NCBI GenBank assembly: GCA_029855985.1
Contig: JAGSHR010000299.1
Location: forward strand, 1 to 18,174
Length of the DNA stretch: 18,174 nt
Direction: 5' to 3'
Source of the DNA: Candidatus Njordarchaeota archaeon
Lineage (GTDB): Archaea; Thermoproteota; JANJXX01; Panguiarchaeales; Panguiarchaeaceae
The notes below the pieces were generated by a model. It made no database searches and was not told where the DNA came from. It saw only the letters and a list, made by a program, of their open reading frames with translations. This document shows, one piece after another, positions 6,094 through 13,933 of the stretch (within the stretch, counting starts at the first letter, position 1; every line of letters starts with the position of its first letter). The translations under genes were made by a program, and so were the position numbers.

Positions 6094-7473
6094 ATGCCCG
6101 ATAAGGTAGCCGACAATATAGCTGAATTCTCCGCAAGCATTAAGTTCAACGCAATCGATCAAGATGTTTTAAGAGAGGTAAAACTAAGAATCATCGACTC
6201 AATTGGTGTTGCGATAGGGGCATTATGGAGTACCGCTAACCGCAGAGCAAGAAAAGCACTATACAAGCTTAGGGTCAAAGATTTTGGTGCAAGAGTTTGG
6301 GGAAGTGATATAAAGTTATCGCCGGACCATGCAACATTACTTAACGGTTTACTCATAAGGTACTTCGACTTCAACGACACATATCTCTCTAAGGAACCCT
6401 TGCACCCAAGTGATATGATTGCAGCGCTCTTCTCTGTAGGAGAAGCTTACCATCTAGATGGGAAGAGAATCGCAACAAGCATAGCTGTAGCTTATGAGGT
6501 GGGAATGAGACTTTGCGACTCTGAATCACTGAGACTAAGGGGATGGGACCATGTCAATTACACAATGATTGGGGCGGCAGCGGGATTGGGAAACCTTCTT
6601 GAACTCGAACCAGAAAAGATAGTGAATGCCTTAGCTATAAGTGTTGTTCCACATGCTGCCATGAGGCAAACGAGAGCAGGGAAAGTCACAATGTGGAAAG
6701 CAACTGCAGCATCAAACGCTTGTAGAAACGCTGTTCTGGCGACATTATTGGCATCCGCTGGATACGAGGGACCAGATCAACCCTTCGTAGGAGAAATGGG
6801 TATGATTAACCAGTTATTGAACGGTTCATTTGATTTCAAACCAATTGAAGAATTAAGTAACGTAAAGAGACCAAGAAAAATACTTGAAAGCTACATGAAG
6901 TTCCACCCAGTAGAGTATCATGCTCAGAGCGCAGTTGACGCTGTGTACGAGTTATTAAAAGAGGGAGTAAAATATGAGGACATTGAAGAGATAAAGGTTG
7001 ACACTGCCCAACCAACATACGACATTATCGTCAAGCACCCCGAAAAGTGGGATCCACAAAATAGAGAAACCGCCGATCACAGTTTACCATACATTGTGGC
7101 TTCCGCTTTCGCAAACGGCTACATTTGGATTGACAGCTTCGAGGGTGATGAGATATTTAACCCGAGAACACGGGAACTAATGAAAAAGATGAAGGTAGAA
7201 GTTGACCCAGAGTTAGATAAACTCTACCCAGAAGCTATCCCCAATAGGGTGACCGTCAAACTGAAAGACGGTAGAACTCTGAAGAAAGAGGTTTTATACC
7301 CACTGGGTTTCCCAAAGAGGAACGATGATACAGAGAAACTAGTTAAAGACAAGTTCACTAGATTAACGAAGGGTATACTGGCTGAAGAACAAATTAGGGA
7401 TGTTTTCAAGAAGGTTGAAAGCCTAGAGAATGTGAGTGACATAGGTGAGATCTCAGAGATACTAATTTTGTGA
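6094..7473 (+). CDS. MmgE/PrpD family protein (2-methylcitrate dehydratase-like)
   Basis: The 459-residue protein has the normal length and order of the MmgE/PrpD family. An N-terminal helical domain (~1-270) includes VKLRIIDSIGVAIGAL, LLIRYFDFNDTY, PSDMIAALFSVGEA, GWDHVNYTMIGAAAGLG and GKVTMWKATAASNACRNAV. A C-terminal domain (~275-459) includes MKFHPVEYHAQSAVDAV, NRETADHSLPYIVASAF, and a tail ending in a NRVTVKLKDGRTL strand. Known members include 2-methylcitrate dehydratase (propionate catabolism), cis-aconitate decarboxylase and iminodisuccinate epimerase, so substrate cannot be assigned from family alone. No methylcitrate synthase or lyase genes occur in the window, which weakens a methylcitrate-cycle role. 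It is divergent from the DUF1028 gene and preceded by a palindrome likely to regulate it. Confidence 0.9.
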   Translation: MPDKVADNIAEFSASIKFNAIDQDVLREVKLRIIDSIGVAIGALWSTANRRARKALYKLRVKDFGARVWGSDIKLSPDHATLLNGLLIRYFDFNDTYLSKEPLHPSDMIAALFSVGEAYHLDGKRIATSIAVAYEVGMRLCDSESLRLRGWDHVNYTMIGAAAGLGNLLELEPEKIVNALAISVVPHAAMRQTRAGKVTMWKATAASNACRNAVLATLLASAGYEGPDQPFVGEMGMINQLLNGSFDFKPIEELSNVKRPRKILESYMKFHPVEYHAQSAVDAVYELLKEGVKYEDIEEIKVDTAQPTYDIIVKHPEKWDPQNRETADHSLPYIVASAFANGYIWIDSFEGDEIFNPRTRELMKKMKVEVDPELDKLYPEAIPNRVTVKLKDGRTLKKEVLYPLGFPKRNDDTEKLVKDKFTRLTKGILAEEQIRDVFKKVESLENVSDIGEISEILIL

Positions 7474-7503
7474 AAACATGGAAAATATGTTGAGTGCGGT
7501 TCA

Positions 7504-7522
7504 TATTTTTCTTTTTATTTTT
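7504..7522. terminator. T-rich stretch at the convergent ends of mmgE/prpD and the methyltransferase
   Basis: Three runs of five T residues separated by one or two bases begin 31 nt after the mmgE/prpD stop and extend into the 3' end of the reverse methyltransferase gene. Confidence 0.35.
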
Positions 7523-8261
7523 CTGCTATGAAGACCATGATTCCTCTATCGTATGAATACTCTTCATAGTTGAATCCACCGTAGACATTGACTTTGTTAA
7601 AACCTGCTAGTCTAAGGGCAAGTTCTATTTCTCCCTTAAACCAAAACCTTATCGTGAAAAACCAAGTGTATTCCCCCTCGAAAGGTGAGCCAATAACTCT
7701 CACGTATCTCTTAACATGTATCAAATGATTAGTCAAGTCATACTTTGCGTTCTCTATCACAACCATTTTTGCCCCCTTTTTCTCCCTTATGTCAAAAATA
7801 TTTCTTGAGCCTTCAGCTAAATATTCGAATTTTGGAACAAACAAGTCGAAGGCCAGCGCCCCTCCCTTATTTAGATGTTCACGAACACATTTGAAAGTGT
7901 TAATGAGGTCTTCTAGGGAAGTGTTATGTGTGATTGTGCTAAAAGGGATTATGATCAAGTTGAACTTCTCATCTAATTTGAAGTTTCTCATGTCACCAAC
8001 AGCATATTTCACATGACCCTCTAAGTTCTCATTCTTTATTTTCTTTGAGAGTACATTTAACATGGATTCCGATGCGTCTAACCCGTATACCCGGTATCCT
8101 CTCTTAGCCAAATTTAATAGAACCCTACCAGTACCGCAGCCAAGTTCAAGAACAGGGTCTCCATACGTTTCAGCTAACTTAGAATAGAAATCAATGTCTT
8201 CTTCTCGGTGGTAAAACAGGTCGTATATCTCCGCGAAACTTACGTATTCATCTTTTCCCAT
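7515..8261 (-). CDS. Class I SAM-dependent methyltransferase
   Basis: From the ATG at 8261 the protein has 248 residues. The N-terminal half shows the SAM-binding Rossmann fold: PVLELGCGTGRVLLNLAKRG (motif I), VYGLDAS with the acidic ribose-binding residue, VKYAVGDMRNF, and FNLIIIPFSTITH in the position of motif IV. The C-terminal part (EGEYTWFFTIRFWFKGEIEL...AGFNKVNVYGGF) is typical of small-molecule methyltransferases of this type. Substrate is unknown. The frame is open to a TTG at 8354, overlapping the upstream gene's stop, but GGTG lies 5 nt before the ATG at 8261 and the extra 31 residues are not methyltransferase-like, so the shorter start is chosen. It is downstream of the LOG-like gene on the same strand, 89 bp apart, and may have its own TATA-like element (near 8336-8345). 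Confidence 0.85.
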   Translation of the reverse strand: MGKDEYVSFAEIYDLFYHREEDIDFYSKLAETYGDPVLELGCGTGRVLLNLAKRGYRVYGLDASESMLNVLSKKIKNENLEGHVKYAVGDMRNFKLDEKFNLIIIPFSTITHNTSLEDLINTFKCVREHLNKGGALAFDLFVPKFEYLAEGSRNIFDIREKKGAKMVVIENAKYDLTNHLIHVKRYVRVIGSPFEGEYTWFFTIRFWFKGEIELALRLAGFNKVNVYGGFNYEEYSYDRGIMVFIAEK

Positions 8262-8350
8262 ACTGGCACCAGAAAAGATAACTAACAATATTAAAATCAT
8301 TTTGAATTCATTTAACCCTGATATTCTCAAACAGATTTTTAAATCAGCGG

Positions 8351-8854
8351 TCAAAGGCTCGAAAGTTCCCTAATTTTCTCAATCACGCATTTTACACTCC
8401 CACATGGATGGATAACGTCATTTCGTCTATCGTCAATTTTTTTGCCAGCTAATTTTTCGGACCAGCCGCCAAAACCAACAACAGCGATTATGGGCTTACC
8501 ATACATCCAAGAAAAAGCTAACTCTGAGAGCGTCCCAGACTTGCCACCAATAGCAATAATAATATCTGACGCGAGAGCTACAAGGGAATTCCTAGTCCAA
8601 CCCATTCCTGTTGGAATCACTATGTCCGAATATACATTAGCTTCAGATTTATCTCTCGATGGTAAAATTGCAACAGTTATTCCTCCAGTTTTCTTGGCAC
8701 CTTGGAAAACAGCTTCCATTATTCCTCCTCTGCCTCCACTCAAAACTATAACTCCGAGTTTCCCTAACTCTTCACCTAATCTCTCGGCAAACTCACACTC
8801 TTCGCTTTGAGTACATTCGGAATCCCCAATAACGCCAATCTGTATCTTACTCAT
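8351..8854 (-). CDS. TIGR00725 / LOG-like Rossmann nucleotide-binding protein
   Basis: The 167-residue protein is a single SLOG-type Rossmann domain. It starts with IQIGVIGDSE, has VIVLSGGRGGIMEAVFQGAK at residues ~35-54, GMGWTRNSLVALASDIIIAI, and the nucleotide-contact loop GGKSGTLSE at 103-111. LOG enzymes with PGGxGTxxE release a base from nucleoside monophosphates; this subfamily (TIGR00725) has the related GG-x-SGTLSE loop and is not functionally assigned. It is probably cytoplasmic and binds a nucleotide or derivative. GAGGAG (8862-8867 on the reverse strand) lies 7 nt before the ATG. It is first gene of a possible operon with the methyltransferase, and divergent from the phosphodiesterase gene. 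Confidence 0.85.
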   Translation of the reverse strand: MSKIQIGVIGDSECTQSEECEFAERLGEELGKLGVIVLSGGRGGIMEAVFQGAKKTGGITVAILPSRDKSEANVYSDIVIPTGMGWTRNSLVALASDIIIAIGGKSGTLSELAFSWMYGKPIIAVVGFGGWSEKLAGKKIDDRRNDVIHPCGSVKCVIEKIRELSSL

Positions 8855-8908
8855 TTAGGGTCTCCTCACACAATTGTTAATTTGAATAATAGTGGGTTAT
8901 AGGAAACT

Positions 8909-8959
8909 AATTTATTCTTAATTTGATAATATGTCTATGAAGTGTTTCCGTTTATGGTG
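8909..8959 (+). promoter_or_regulatory. Promoter and GGTG site of the phosphodiesterase gene
   Basis: AATTTATTC at 8909-8917 is TATA-like, giving a start near 8940. GGTG at 8956-8959 is 6 nt before the ATG at 8966. The upstream in-frame GTG (8942) and ATG (8954) have no ribosome site, and the GGTG itself sits inside the longer reading. Confidence 0.45.
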
Positions 8960-8965
8960 CCTAAA

Positions 8966-10387
8966 ATGGAAAAAGTTAAGGCATATTACAAAAGGTTGGG
9001 TATTCACGGTCCATTACTTATTGGTTTTCTAGTAGTCCTATTAATCGGTTATATAGCTTTTACATCCTTTTCATTTGGAGCGACTCTAAGTGAGAAAGAA
9101 GCTAACTTGATGAACGCAGATCTAACTAGGAGCTCTCTGTTGTTTATTCTTGACAGTTCTCTTTCCGCTTTCCTAGTATTATTCCCCCTCATATTAATCT
9201 TGGACCTAATGTTTAGATACAAAATAAAGAAAAGAGGGGCAGTAACCGCGTTACTAATTGTTGGAATGCTTATTCTCCCGGGAGTATTTTTAAACACACA
9301 CGCAGCAGCGCCAGTAAGCGATCAAGTTAAAGGTTCGCTAGGAGCACCTTTGGCTAAATATGTGTTTATAATCACGTTTGACGGAGCCAGATACGATGTG
9401 TTTTGGTCGTCGGCCCAATACATAATCCAACACAAGAACGAGAGCGCATGGGCTAATCATATTGTTTGCACTTACCCAACAATAACGTACCCAAACCACG
9501 TTTCTCTTATGACGGGAACTTGGCCCCAAATACACTTGACCCAAAATAACCCTCCAAAACAAGAGTTTGGAACTAAAAGGTATGCTTCTTTGCTTCTAAG
9601 GACTTATCATACACCTGTTGTGGATGATATTCTCAAAATCGCCTCAAGAGAGGGATTTGTCACGGCGGTATTCACGGCTCCCCCTACTTTAGCTCAAATA
9701 CTAGGATCAAGTGAAACCTATCGTTCAAGTGGGGAAGGTTCAGTTGGAACAATGGACAACGTTATTGATTATCTCCAAAGTCACCTAGCGGAGATAAGAA
9801 GTAAAGGGTTTGTTTCCATGATTCACTTAGTTGACACGGATTCAATTCTCCATGCATACGGCACTGACTCTGAACAGTATAGATACGCGATGAATAAGAA
9901 TGCAGAGCAAGTTAAAAGATTAATCAACACATTGGAGAACTTGGGTCTAGCGGATAAAAGTGTTGTGATAGTAACGGCTGATCATGGTGGTATAGGGAGA
10001 CAACACTTTAATGTTTGGCCACCACTGGTAGCGGAAATACCGCTTTGGATGTGGGGTAAACCATTCAAAAATGGTTACGAGTTGGGCGGGGGGAGGATAA
10101 TCGACATTGCCCCCACGGTGGCCTACATTTTAGGGATTCCAATTTCCCCTAAGAGTGTTGGCATTGTTCTTTACTCGGCTCTCAATGAAACGATCATACA
10201 AGAGGTTAGGGGTGAAACACTAAATTTAGAGCAGCTTGAAATGGAAGAGATAAACAGAGCTATTGGCCTAATTTACGGAGAGCTTGTTCTCTGGTATACC
10301 ATAATTGTATTTATGATTTGGCTCATATTTGCTCTAGTTGCTGATATTTGGGCTGCTAAAGGAAGGTTAAAGAAGGCAAAAACATAA
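8966..10387 (+). CDS. Membrane-anchored type I phosphodiesterase / alkaline-phosphatase-fold protein
   Basis: The 473-residue protein (from ATG 8966) has three N-terminal membrane segments (~15-36, 57-82, 92-109), an enzyme domain (~130-420) and one C-terminal segment (~437-460). The domain is of nucleotide pyrophosphatase/phosphodiesterase type: FDGARYD gives the first metal Asp (139), TYPTITYPNHVSLMTG places the nucleophile Thr at 174 with N177, LVDTDSILHAYG gives D290 and H296, and TADHGG gives D339-H340; H347 may be the last ligand. All usual two-metal residues are thus present. The catalytic part is probably outside the cell, held by the helices, acting on nucleotides, phospholipid or glycan phosphate esters. 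The membrane layout with helices on both sides is unusual for simple nucleotide pyrophosphatases. No operon partner. The start eight codons upstream (GTG 8942) is less likely. Confidence 0.85.
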   Translation: MEKVKAYYKRLGIHGPLLIGFLVVLLIGYIAFTSFSFGATLSEKEANLMNADLTRSSLLFILDSSLSAFLVLFPLILILDLMFRYKIKKRGAVTALLIVGMLILPGVFLNTHAAAPVSDQVKGSLGAPLAKYVFIITFDGARYDVFWSSAQYIIQHKNESAWANHIVCTYPTITYPNHVSLMTGTWPQIHLTQNNPPKQEFGTKRYASLLLRTYHTPVVDDILKIASREGFVTAVFTAPPTLAQILGSSETYRSSGEGSVGTMDNVIDYLQSHLAEIRSKGFVSMIHLVDTDSILHAYGTDSEQYRYAMNKNAEQVKRLINTLENLGLADKSVVIVTADHGGIGRQHFNVWPPLVAEIPLWMWGKPFKNGYELGGGRIIDIAPTVAYILGIPISPKSVGIVLYSALNETIIQEVRGETLNLEQLEMEEINRAIGLIYGELVLWYTIIVFMIWLIFALVADIWAAKGRLKKAKT

Positions 10388-10410
10388 CGCATTTTTATTT
10401 CTCGTATCGT

Positions 10411-10486
10411 TTTTATAATCGATAATTATTCACATATAATAGAGACAAATAAGTTCCTTATTATTCTATCCGCTTTTTTAAAGGTG
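10411..10486 (+). promoter_or_regulatory. Promoter and GGTG site of the 714-residue protein
   Basis: TTTTATAAT at 10411-10419 is TATA-like. GGTG at 10483-10486 stands 6 nt before a GTG at 10493, so the GTG inside the ribosome site (10484) is probably not the start. Confidence 0.4.
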
Positions 10487-10492
10487 ATTTTA

Positions 10493-12637
10493 GTGAAGGT
10501 TGATATTATCTTGGACGCGAACAAAGAAATAGTTGAAAGATTTGTTGAGGAAATGAGGCATAGAGCGGTTATATCTAGAACCAAAGGAACTGCGACAATT
10601 GAGCTTAGATTAGTTTCACCAAGTATGGAGGATCTGGAGGAAGTGATTAATTCGAGTCTGTTAAACACTCTCATTGTCGAATTCCCAGAGTTTGATCTTA
10701 ACATAGAGTTAAAAAAGCAAATATCCGCGACCGCTGTTGGAGCCATCAGCTTAAGGGAGTTAATAGAGTTCGTTGGCTACAGTTTTGAGAGCTTAATGTT
10801 ATTACTTAAATACTTAACGATTAGGGGGGATAAGGTAAAATTCCACCCTGACGCAGGAAAAAGAGCCCTATTATACTTTTTAACCAACCCGTGCAAATTT
10901 TATAAGTTAATTGGAGAGAAACTCAAAACTCACTACGTAAAATTATTTGACATACTTGTCAACATGTTGATCTCGGGTACAATACCATTAAATCAGGCAT
11001 GGAAACTAGCATACATAGTGGCCTACAAGGGATTAGGCGAGAAGAGAATCCACATAATCGATTTCTTCTCAAGTTTAATAGATTATTTACAGCGTGTGGA
11101 TAGCGTTGATTCAATAATGTCGTGGATCCTAATTACCAAGGCTAATCATCAACTAGAAGATTTAACACTACAATTAGACTTTGACGCCCTGCTAATGGAA
11201 AGCAAAAAGAAGGGAACCCTAGTATCACATGTTGCAGCGGCTGTTTCCTCTCTCTTCCTCTATGGGCGAAAAATTCACGGTTTAACGATCATTAAGCTAA
11301 TAAACGAGAATCTTGAGAAATTGATTAGGGACGCATTAACCCTAAGGAATGAGAACGTTTTATGCGACCTTTTCGTCTCCGGACTATTGGGTGCAGTAAC
11401 TCCCTTTATTGGATGTGATTTACTCAAAGAGTTATTTAACGAGGAACCTAACATAGAAAAATTCGATTACTGGGGATGTTTCTCCGTGAGTGGCTTCAAC
11501 TTAGAGGAAATGTTATACTTGGGTAGCCCAAGTTATGTGCTCTACAAGAGGCTTGTAGGGCATAGGAACCCCGATAAATTGGTGCATTACACAAATAACT
11601 ACCTGGACTGGTATTTGGTCGACCTAGTGATAACCAATTTTAATGAGAAAGTCAAAAAATTTATGGAGAAAATACTTGAGGAAGTGAGGACGGCGATAAT
11701 AAATATTCCCTCAAGACTTGACTTAGAGGGCAATCTACAGTATTTAAGAGGAATAACCGATAGGCTCTTTGGAACAACGGAGGCGAGGGATGAAATAATC
11801 AGAATATTAAGTGATATGACAAAAGAAAAGGAAGGCGTAGAGGCACTAGCTCGATTTCTACTATCACAAGAAAAAACCAAGCTGGTTGAAAACGAGGAAA
11901 ACCCAAAGCTACTAAAAATACTTGAAAACTTGCCTTTACTCAAACAAGATGCAAAATACAATATCATTAAGTTTATACTCGAAAACGATGAATTATCAAA
12001 AAGCTGGGAATTCTATGTTTCTAGGATAATCTACGAAATACTAAAGGATCTAAACGATCATGAGTTAATAACGGACTGCATAGGGAACAAATACGTTCAA
12101 AAAGAAATACTCAACACTGTCGAAGATGCATTAGAATTCATAAAAATAAAGATGAAACCAATACCCGTAACGCCCGAAAACGCGGAGATAAGCATTATAT
12201 TAAACTATGTGGGTGACAAACTAGAATACATTGTCAGAATACTAGGAAGCGAGCCAATCTCAATAATGCAAAACATCTGGAAAAATCTCTATGAGGTTAG
12301 CTTCTGGAAATTCATAAGGAACAACGTAAAAGGATTCGTTGATGGGATAGGCGAAGCACTCAGAAAACTAGAAATTCACTCCTCTGGGATAGAGCAAAAC
12401 GCAAGCTTTGCCATTCTCTCAAAAGGTAAAGCTAACAAGCTCCAAGACATATTAGTTGGTACAATAACCCCAATGAGGATAATAATATGCAATAAAGACG
12501 AATGCGAGGAATACCCAATAGAGCAAAGAAGTAAATTCGAGATATACATTGAAAACGACAAATTGGAAGAATCTATAAGCAAACTAAAAGCATGCATTGA
12601 AAGAATAAATCAACATGTGTTTGAGGGAGAAGACTAG
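10493..12637 (+). CDS. Large helical protein of unknown function
   Basis: I do not recognise this 714-residue protein. The first ~75 residues look like a small alpha/beta domain (KVDIILDANKEIVERF, then a beta pair RAVISRTKGTATIELRLV, then LIVEFPEFDLNIELKK). Residues ~85-640 are a succession of amphipathic helices without a clear short repeat, suggesting an alpha-solenoid or helical-bundle scaffold. The last ~65 residues return to strands plus a helix (MRIIICNKDECEEYP...KFEIYIENDKLEESI). There is no signal peptide, membrane segment, Walker motif, zinc ribbon or nuclease motif. It is likely cytoplasmic. The gene has its own promoter and no same-strand partner within 700 bp, so context gives no role. 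The start is GTG at 10493 by RBS spacing, three codons shorter than the longest frame. Confidence 0.75.
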   Translation: MKVDIILDANKEIVERFVEEMRHRAVISRTKGTATIELRLVSPSMEDLEEVINSSLLNTLIVEFPEFDLNIELKKQISATAVGAISLRELIEFVGYSFESLMLLLKYLTIRGDKVKFHPDAGKRALLYFLTNPCKFYKLIGEKLKTHYVKLFDILVNMLISGTIPLNQAWKLAYIVAYKGLGEKRIHIIDFFSSLIDYLQRVDSVDSIMSWILITKANHQLEDLTLQLDFDALLMESKKKGTLVSHVAAAVSSLFLYGRKIHGLTIIKLINENLEKLIRDALTLRNENVLCDLFVSGLLGAVTPFIGCDLLKELFNEEPNIEKFDYWGCFSVSGFNLEEMLYLGSPSYVLYKRLVGHRNPDKLVHYTNNYLDWYLVDLVITNFNEKVKKFMEKILEEVRTAIINIPSRLDLEGNLQYLRGITDRLFGTTEARDEIIRILSDMTKEKEGVEALARFLLSQEKTKLVENEENPKLLKILENLPLLKQDAKYNIIKFILENDELSKSWEFYVSRIIYEILKDLNDHELITDCIGNKYVQKEILNTVEDALEFIKIKMKPIPVTPENAEISIILNYVGDKLEYIVRILGSEPISIMQNIWKNLYEVSFWKFIRNNVKGFVDGIGEALRKLEIHSSGIEQNASFAILSKGKANKLQDILVGTITPMRIIICNKDECEEYPIEQRSKFEIYIENDKLEESISKLKACIERINQHVFEGED

Positions 12638-12743
12638 ATTCATGTCACGCGTTACGTTAAATCGATTCACAATCCTAAAATAATCATTTATTTTTCAAAC
12701 AAGAAGAGAAGGCGTAACTCTTGTAAAAAATTGTTGTGAAGAT

Positions 12744-12770
12744 AGTGGGATTCACCACTCAAAATTTTTC
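12744..12770. terminator. Hairpin with A/T tract between convergent genes
   Basis: AGTGG (12744-12748) pairs with CCACT (12755-12759) around a 6-nt loop, followed by AAAATTTTT. The site lies between the stop of the 714-residue gene and the stop of the reverse gene at 12771, and could serve both strands. Confidence 0.4.
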
Positions 12771-13244
12771 TTATTCTCCAATGGGGATAACAACATCAAC
12801 CCTTTTCCAGTTTGAAACATTTTCCAGGAGAGCCCCAAGAACACCGTTCATTAGATCTTTATCTTGCTTAACTGCGTCAAAGAATGGTTGAGGCCAAACA
12901 CCCAAGATCACAGTATCATCATCCATTACGAATAAGAGAAAACCATACCTTAAGTCATTTTTATCAATAGCTAAGACTAGTGCTACAGGTTTTTCGATAA
13001 ATTCTTCTTCATCTGGAGAGATAACAGATTTAAGGTTCTTGATGCCGTTATAATTGTCATTTCCCTCAATTAGGGATAACAATTTTTCAAAGTAAGTTGT
13101 TTCGAAACCGATATACCCCTCAAAGAGGTCCTTTATGTCTATGAATTCTAACTCGAAGTCGTCTTCGCTTACTGGGCTTTCTCCTTCAAATGTTATTTTC
13201 CAAGTTTTTTCCAATAATTTCACTTCCGCAAACATTAAAAACAA
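12771..13244 (-). CDS. Small acidic protein of unknown function
   Basis: The protein has 157 residues from a TTG at 13244 or 154 from the ATG at 13235. It is strongly acidic (many Asp/Glu in the first 80 residues) and alternates strand-like and helical stretches: AEVKLLEKTWKITFEGE, KPVALVLAIDKNDLRYGFLL, DTVILGVWPQPFFDAV and a terminal VDVVIPIGE. I know no matching family. No signal peptide or membrane helix. For the TTG start an AGGAG lies 9 nt upstream (13254-13258, reverse strand); no site precedes the ATG. The upstream region holds a large inverted repeat (13243-13285) overlapping start and ribosome site, so expression is probably controlled. It is divergent from another small unknown gene at 13364, 119 bp away. 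Confidence 0.65.
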   Translation of the reverse strand: MFLMFAEVKLLEKTWKITFEGESPVSEDDFELEFIDIKDLFEGYIGFETTYFEKLLSLIEGNDNYNGIKNLKSVISPDEEEFIEKPVALVLAIDKNDLRYGFLLFVMDDDTVILGVWPQPFFDAVKQDKDLMNGVLGALLENVSNWKRVDVVIPIGE

Positions 13245-13285
13245 GTAAGGCTACTCCTAAACCTTGGGGGGAGTTGGCCTTACTT
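13243..13285. promoter_or_regulatory. 43-bp inverted repeat in the divergent promoter region
   Basis: The left arm AAGTAAGGC-T-ACTCC (13243-13257) matches the right arm GGAGT-TG-GCCTTACTT (13270-13285): 9 bp plus 5 bp paired, with a small asymmetric bulge and a 12-nt centre. It lies between the reverse TATA box (13291-13298) and the reverse start codon, spanning the predicted transcription start (about 13268). That position suits an operator. If the transcript starts further upstream, the RNA hairpin would bury the AGGAG ribosome site. Confidence 0.6.
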
Positions 13286-13290
13286 AATGT

Positions 13291-13298
13291 TATATATA
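13291..13298 (-). promoter_or_regulatory. TATA box of the reverse small acidic gene
   Basis: TATATATA reads identically on both strands. On the reverse strand it lies 47 bp before the TTG (56 bp before the ATG), right beside the inverted repeat. Its self-symmetry means forward use cannot be excluded. Confidence 0.45.
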
Positions 13299-13309
13299 CC
13301 ATATTCCAT

Positions 13310-13356
13310 ATTTAATTTAAATCAATTGTTCGAAATGTGAACGTTAACTGAGAGGT
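13310..13356 (+). promoter_or_regulatory. TATA-like tract and GAGGT site of the forward small gene
   Basis: ATTTAATTTAAAT at 13310-13322 would place the start near 13345. GAGGT at 13352-13356 is 7 nt before the ATG at 13364 and supports that start. Confidence 0.45.
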
Positions 13357-13363
13357 CACCCCA

Positions 13364-13849
13364 ATGCAGAATGAAACACTAGTAGTTTTCTTTCCAGATA
13401 TGTTTGAGGACTTTGATGGGCTAAACTCGGTAGTGAAGCTAATTTTGGAGTTTAAAAGTGAGCTAGGCGTAGATTTTTTCTTGGTTCCAGATCAAATTTA
13501 CGATTTCCTCGAATCTCTGCTTAAGCCCGTTAAATATGACTTTGAGGAATACAGTACGAGAAAATGGTTAACGGGTTTTGTTCCAGACATTGATAGAGCC
13601 ACCTTCTCCAAGATACATGTTATAATTAATCGAAATGATGTAAGGAAGGTTTCAGATCTAATACCCGCACTAATGGATACTGAGGATCCATACGAACAAG
13701 TCCTATCAACACTCGAATATGTTGGTGAGTATAATATTCACTATATAGGTAGCAATGAAGCGATCAACTTTTTAGAAAAACAAGATATTGTTTTTGGGTT
13801 TAAACCAATTAAGGGGCACAAGCACGTCTACAAAATAGAATTTAAATAA
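13364..13849 (+). CDS. Small alpha/beta protein of unknown function
   Basis: The 161-residue protein begins with a hydrophobic strand followed by acidic residues (TLVVFFPDMFEDFDG). It alternates helices and strands: LNSVVKLILEFKSEL, VDFFLVPDQIYDFLESLL, KIHVIINRNDVRKVSDLIPAL, YNIHYIGSNEAINFLEK, and a basic strand-like tail. This is a Rossmann-like or PIN-like rhythm, but I see no complete catalytic motif and name no family. No membrane segment. It is transcribed away from the acidic protein across the inverted-repeat control region and is 84 bp upstream of the 7TM gene, with which it may be cotranscribed. The start is supported by GAGGT. Confidence 0.65.
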   Translation: MQNETLVVFFPDMFEDFDGLNSVVKLILEFKSELGVDFFLVPDQIYDFLESLLKPVKYDFEEYSTRKWLTGFVPDIDRATFSKIHVIINRNDVRKVSDLIPALMDTEDPYEQVLSTLEYVGEYNIHYIGSNEAINFLEKQDIVFGFKPIKGHKHVYKIEFK

Positions 13850-13933
13850 AATATGGATTAATAATTCAAAAAAGAGCTCTACATAATATTCAAGTTGAAG
13901 ACACATATGGCAAAGTAAGATCGGTGCATAAAC

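Noticed and set aside
6094..7473. Methylcitrate cycle operon
   Set aside because: No methylcitrate synthase, methylisocitrate lyase or CoA ligase is adjacent; only the MmgE/PrpD gene is present.
8262..8354. N-terminal hydrophobic extension (signal peptide) of the methyltransferase
   Set aside because: It needs a TTG start overlapping the upstream stop, has no ribosome site, and a GGTG lies correctly before the ATG at 8261; the hydrophobic stretch is translated leader DNA.
10402..10423. TATCG/CGATA inverted repeat upstream of the 714-residue gene
   Set aside because: Only 5 bp per arm in AT-rich sequence, overlapping the TATA box; too weak to claim as an operator.
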